A stretch of 7,629 nt of DNA, taken from assembly GCA_007116835.1 (NCBI GenBank), contig SKHS01000106.1:1-7629 (forward strand). The letters are read 5' to 3'. Shown here piece after piece: positions 6,634 through 7,629 of this stretch (its first letter is position 1; the number at the start of each line of letters is the position of its first letter). The DNA is from Halomonas sp. Its GTDB lineage: Bacteria > Pseudomonadota > Gammaproteobacteria > Pseudomonadales > Halomonadaceae. Made by a program: the position numbers and the translations under genes. The notes below the pieces were generated by a model. That model was not told the DNA's origin. It was given only the letters and a program-made list of their open reading frames with translations, and searched no databases.

Positions 6634-6662
6634 TTGACTTTATCATTAGACCTTGGTCTAAA
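6634..6662 (+). promoter_or_regulatory. Plus-strand promoter with embedded 16-bp inverted repeat
   Basis: TTGACT (6634-6639, five of six) and TCTAAA (6657-6662, four of six) have the ideal 17-bp spacing. The inverted repeat TTAGACC-TT-GGTCTAA (6646-6661) fills the second half of the spacer and overlaps the -10 hexamer, so a bound protein would block polymerase. The predicted start is near 6669. The first thing downstream is an intrinsic terminator at 6696-6724; the BCCT gene begins 158 bp after the predicted start. Confidence 0.5.
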
Positions 6663-6668
6663 TTCAAG

Positions 6669-6724
6669 ATATACTGGTTCCAGTTTCCTGTCCTCGCGCC
6701 ATTCATTGAATGGCGCTTTTTTTT
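6669..6724 (+). ncRNA. Putative short RNA (about 56 nt) or terminated leader of the BCCT gene
   Basis: The unit is bounded by the promoter at 6634-6662 and the terminator at 6696-6724, and no protein gene precedes that terminator on this strand. The predicted RNA has a small 5' hairpin (ACTGG-TT-CCAGT, 6673-6684; the 2-nt loop would have to open), a pyrimidine-rich single-stranded stretch (TTTCCTGTCCTC, 6684-6695) that could pair with Shine-Dalgarno-like sequences, and a terminator hairpin with eight U. This is the usual architecture of an Hfq-dependent small RNA. The alternative is a leader whose terminator gates BCCT expression. Ends are inferred from motifs; no known RNA family is recognised. 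Confidence 0.4.
6696..6724 (+). terminator. Strong rho-independent terminator
   Basis: GCGCCATTCA (6696-6705) and TGAATGGCGC (6707-6716) are perfect reverse complements, in practice an 8-bp GC-rich stem with loop CATTG, followed by eight T (6717-6724). There is no T tract on the other strand, so it acts only for plus-strand transcripts. It lies upstream of the BCCT gene, not after any recognised gene. Confidence 0.88.
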
Positions 6725-6826
6725 GTTCCAAAAAATGCGCGTAGCTGAGCGTTAAGCCTGCTCACGCATGGTTTTGTTAAGCGCTTTTCTCCGCCTCTTC
6801 ACTACCCATCAAAATAGGTGTTCTTA

Positions 6827-7629
6827 ATGAACCAACCTGCCCACAATAGCGAGGGTTCTTCGCGGTTTTCCCTTGGCGACCCTATCGTGCTGGTGCTTAG
6901 CATCGGTTTCATCGTTGCGTTTCTTGCGCTCTCCTTATACGACGTTGACCTAGTCGCTAACTCAATTAGCACTGGCTTTGCCTGGACGGCCCTGGTGCTT
7001 GGCAGCTACTTTCAACTGCTACTTTTATTGACTTTTTTCATTGCTATTGGAGTCGCGATTTCGCCTGCTTCGAAGGCCAAAATCGGCAACCTCGATGCAC
7101 CAGAAATGAGCACCTTTAAGTGGCTGTCGATCATTCTATGTACCCTGCTTGCTGGGGGCGGCGTGTTTTTTGCCGCCGGAGAGCCGGTCTACCACTTCGT
7201 GGTGACGCCACCCGCTTTTGACACCGAAGCAGGCACCGCCGATGCCGTCTCAAGTGCCCTGGCGCAGTCGTTTATGCATTGGGGCTTTCTAGCCTGGGCG
7301 GTGCTGGGCTCACTGACCGCAGTGGTGCTTGCTCACGCTCACTATGTAAAAAACCAGCCGCTGCAGCCGCGCACGCTGCTTTATCCTGTGTTTGGCGAGC
7401 GTCTTATGCGTGGCCCGTTAGGGGGCGTGGTCGATGCCTGCTGCGTGATTGCAGTGGTAGCAGGTACGGTTGGCCCCATTGGGTTTCTAGCTACCCAGGT
7501 CAGCTTTGGCCTGCATGAGCTGTTCGGTCTGCCTGAAGGCTACCCAGGACAACTGATTATCCTTGCCGTCTTGGGCTGCATTTACGTGCTCTCTTCCATG
7601 AGTGGTGTGCATAAAGGTATCCAGCTGCT
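6827..7629 (+). CDS. BCCT-family transporter, N-terminal part
   Basis: 267 codons are present and the gene continues past the right edge (family members usually have 500-650 residues). The ATG at 6827 has AGGTG 6 nt upstream (6816-6820). The protein is strongly hydrophobic, with membrane segments at about 19-39, 50-79, 99-125, 149-170 and from about 200 on. Family landmarks are a glycine run ahead of the EP motif (AGGGVFFAAGEPVYHF, 109-124), FMHWGFLAWAV (149-159, the equivalent of the BCCT FHWG..WA block), and VDACCVIAVVAGTVGPIG (202-219) followed by ATQVSFGL. BCCT proteins are inner-membrane secondary carriers for betaine, choline, carnitine, ectoine or related quaternary ammonium compounds. 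Several signature positions differ from the best-known members, and the substrate-box segment TM8 lies outside the window, so no substrate is assigned. It is divergent from the ABC operon and may be controlled by the promoter and terminator upstream. Confidence 0.9.
   Translation, partial: MNQPAHNSEGSSRFSLGDPIVLVLSIGFIVAFLALSLYDVDLVANSISTGFAWTALVLGSYFQLLLLLTFFIAIGVAISPASKAKIGNLDAPEMSTFKWLSIILCTLLAGGGVFFAAGEPVYHFVVTPPAFDTEAGTADAVSSALAQSFMHWGFLAWAVLGSLTAVVLAHAHYVKNQPLQPRTLLYPVFGERLMRGPLGGVVDACCVIAVVAGTVGPIGFLATQVSFGLHELFGLPEGYPGQLIILAVLGCIYVLSSMSGVHKGIQL

Larger units (their letters stand above)
6465..6826. other. 362-bp divergent intergenic region between the ABC operon and the BCCT gene
   Basis: No convincing protein gene. 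It is AT-rich (especially 6520-6575) and dense in signals. From left to right: the binding-protein ribosome site; a TTGTATACAA palindrome; the ABC-operon promoter (minus); a pair of interleaved inverted repeats at 6581-6620; a plus-strand promoter with an embedded inverted repeat; a short putative RNA ending in an intrinsic terminator (6696-6724); a bulged hairpin at 6735-6769; and the BCCT ribosome site AGGTG (6816-6820). The reading frame at 6543-6755 (70 codons, GTG start) has no ribosome site and runs through the terminator, so it is not called. Confidence 0.75.

Noticed and set aside
6352..6755. Two overlapping plus-strand frames (6352-6744 and 6543-6755) in and beside the divergent region
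   Set aside because: Neither has a ribosome site, both run through the intrinsic terminator, and the first overlaps the signal-peptide part of the binding-protein gene in antisense.

Overview
The window looks like a chromosomal segment of a Gram-negative gammaproteobacterium, most likely Halomonadaceae (Halomonas or a close relative). This rests on gene content (a tripartite tricarboxylate transporter binding protein, a CitA/DcuS-type sensor, a BCCT osmolyte/quaternary-amine transporter, a DUF481 outer-membrane barrel) and moderate GC; it is an inference, not a database match. There are seven complete or near-complete transport and signalling genes. I see no rRNA, tRNA, CRISPR array, insertion sequence or prophage.

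Left block (1-2865, all minus strand): a sensor kinase of the CitA/DcuS type (2865->1180) is followed after 32 bp by its CitB/DcuR-type response regulator (1147->416). After a 175-bp regulatory gap comes the 5' end of a TctC/Bug-family solute-binding protein (240->1), which runs off the window. The layout suggests that the kinase senses a di- or tricarboxylate in the periplasm and that the regulator activates the adjacent transporter. The gap holds two unexplained tandem-repeat arrays: four degenerate 9-bp units upstream of a weak candidate promoter, and a 14-bp repeat (2.6 copies) in the presumed mRNA leader.

Middle: a DUF481 outer-membrane protein (3054-3797, plus strand) is divergent from the kinase. 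It converges, with a 32-bp gap and no clear terminator, on a three-gene ABC importer operon transcribed on the minus strand: NMT1/THI5-like binding protein (6464->5397), ATPase (5396->4614) and permease (4600->3830). The genes are nearly contiguous. The substrate is not determined by the sequence.

Right block: a 362-bp divergent intergenic region (6465-6826) separates the ABC operon from a BCCT-family transporter (6827 to the window end, partial). It is the most information-rich non-coding stretch. It has a good candidate promoter for the ABC operon with a TTGTATACAA palindrome at its predicted start. It also has a second, plus-strand promoter carrying a 16-bp inverted repeat, followed about 34 bp later by a near-perfect intrinsic terminator that ends no recognisable gene. 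That promoter-hairpin-terminator unit is either a small RNA of about 56 nt or a terminating leader of the BCCT gene, and it is the best candidate here for something undescribed.
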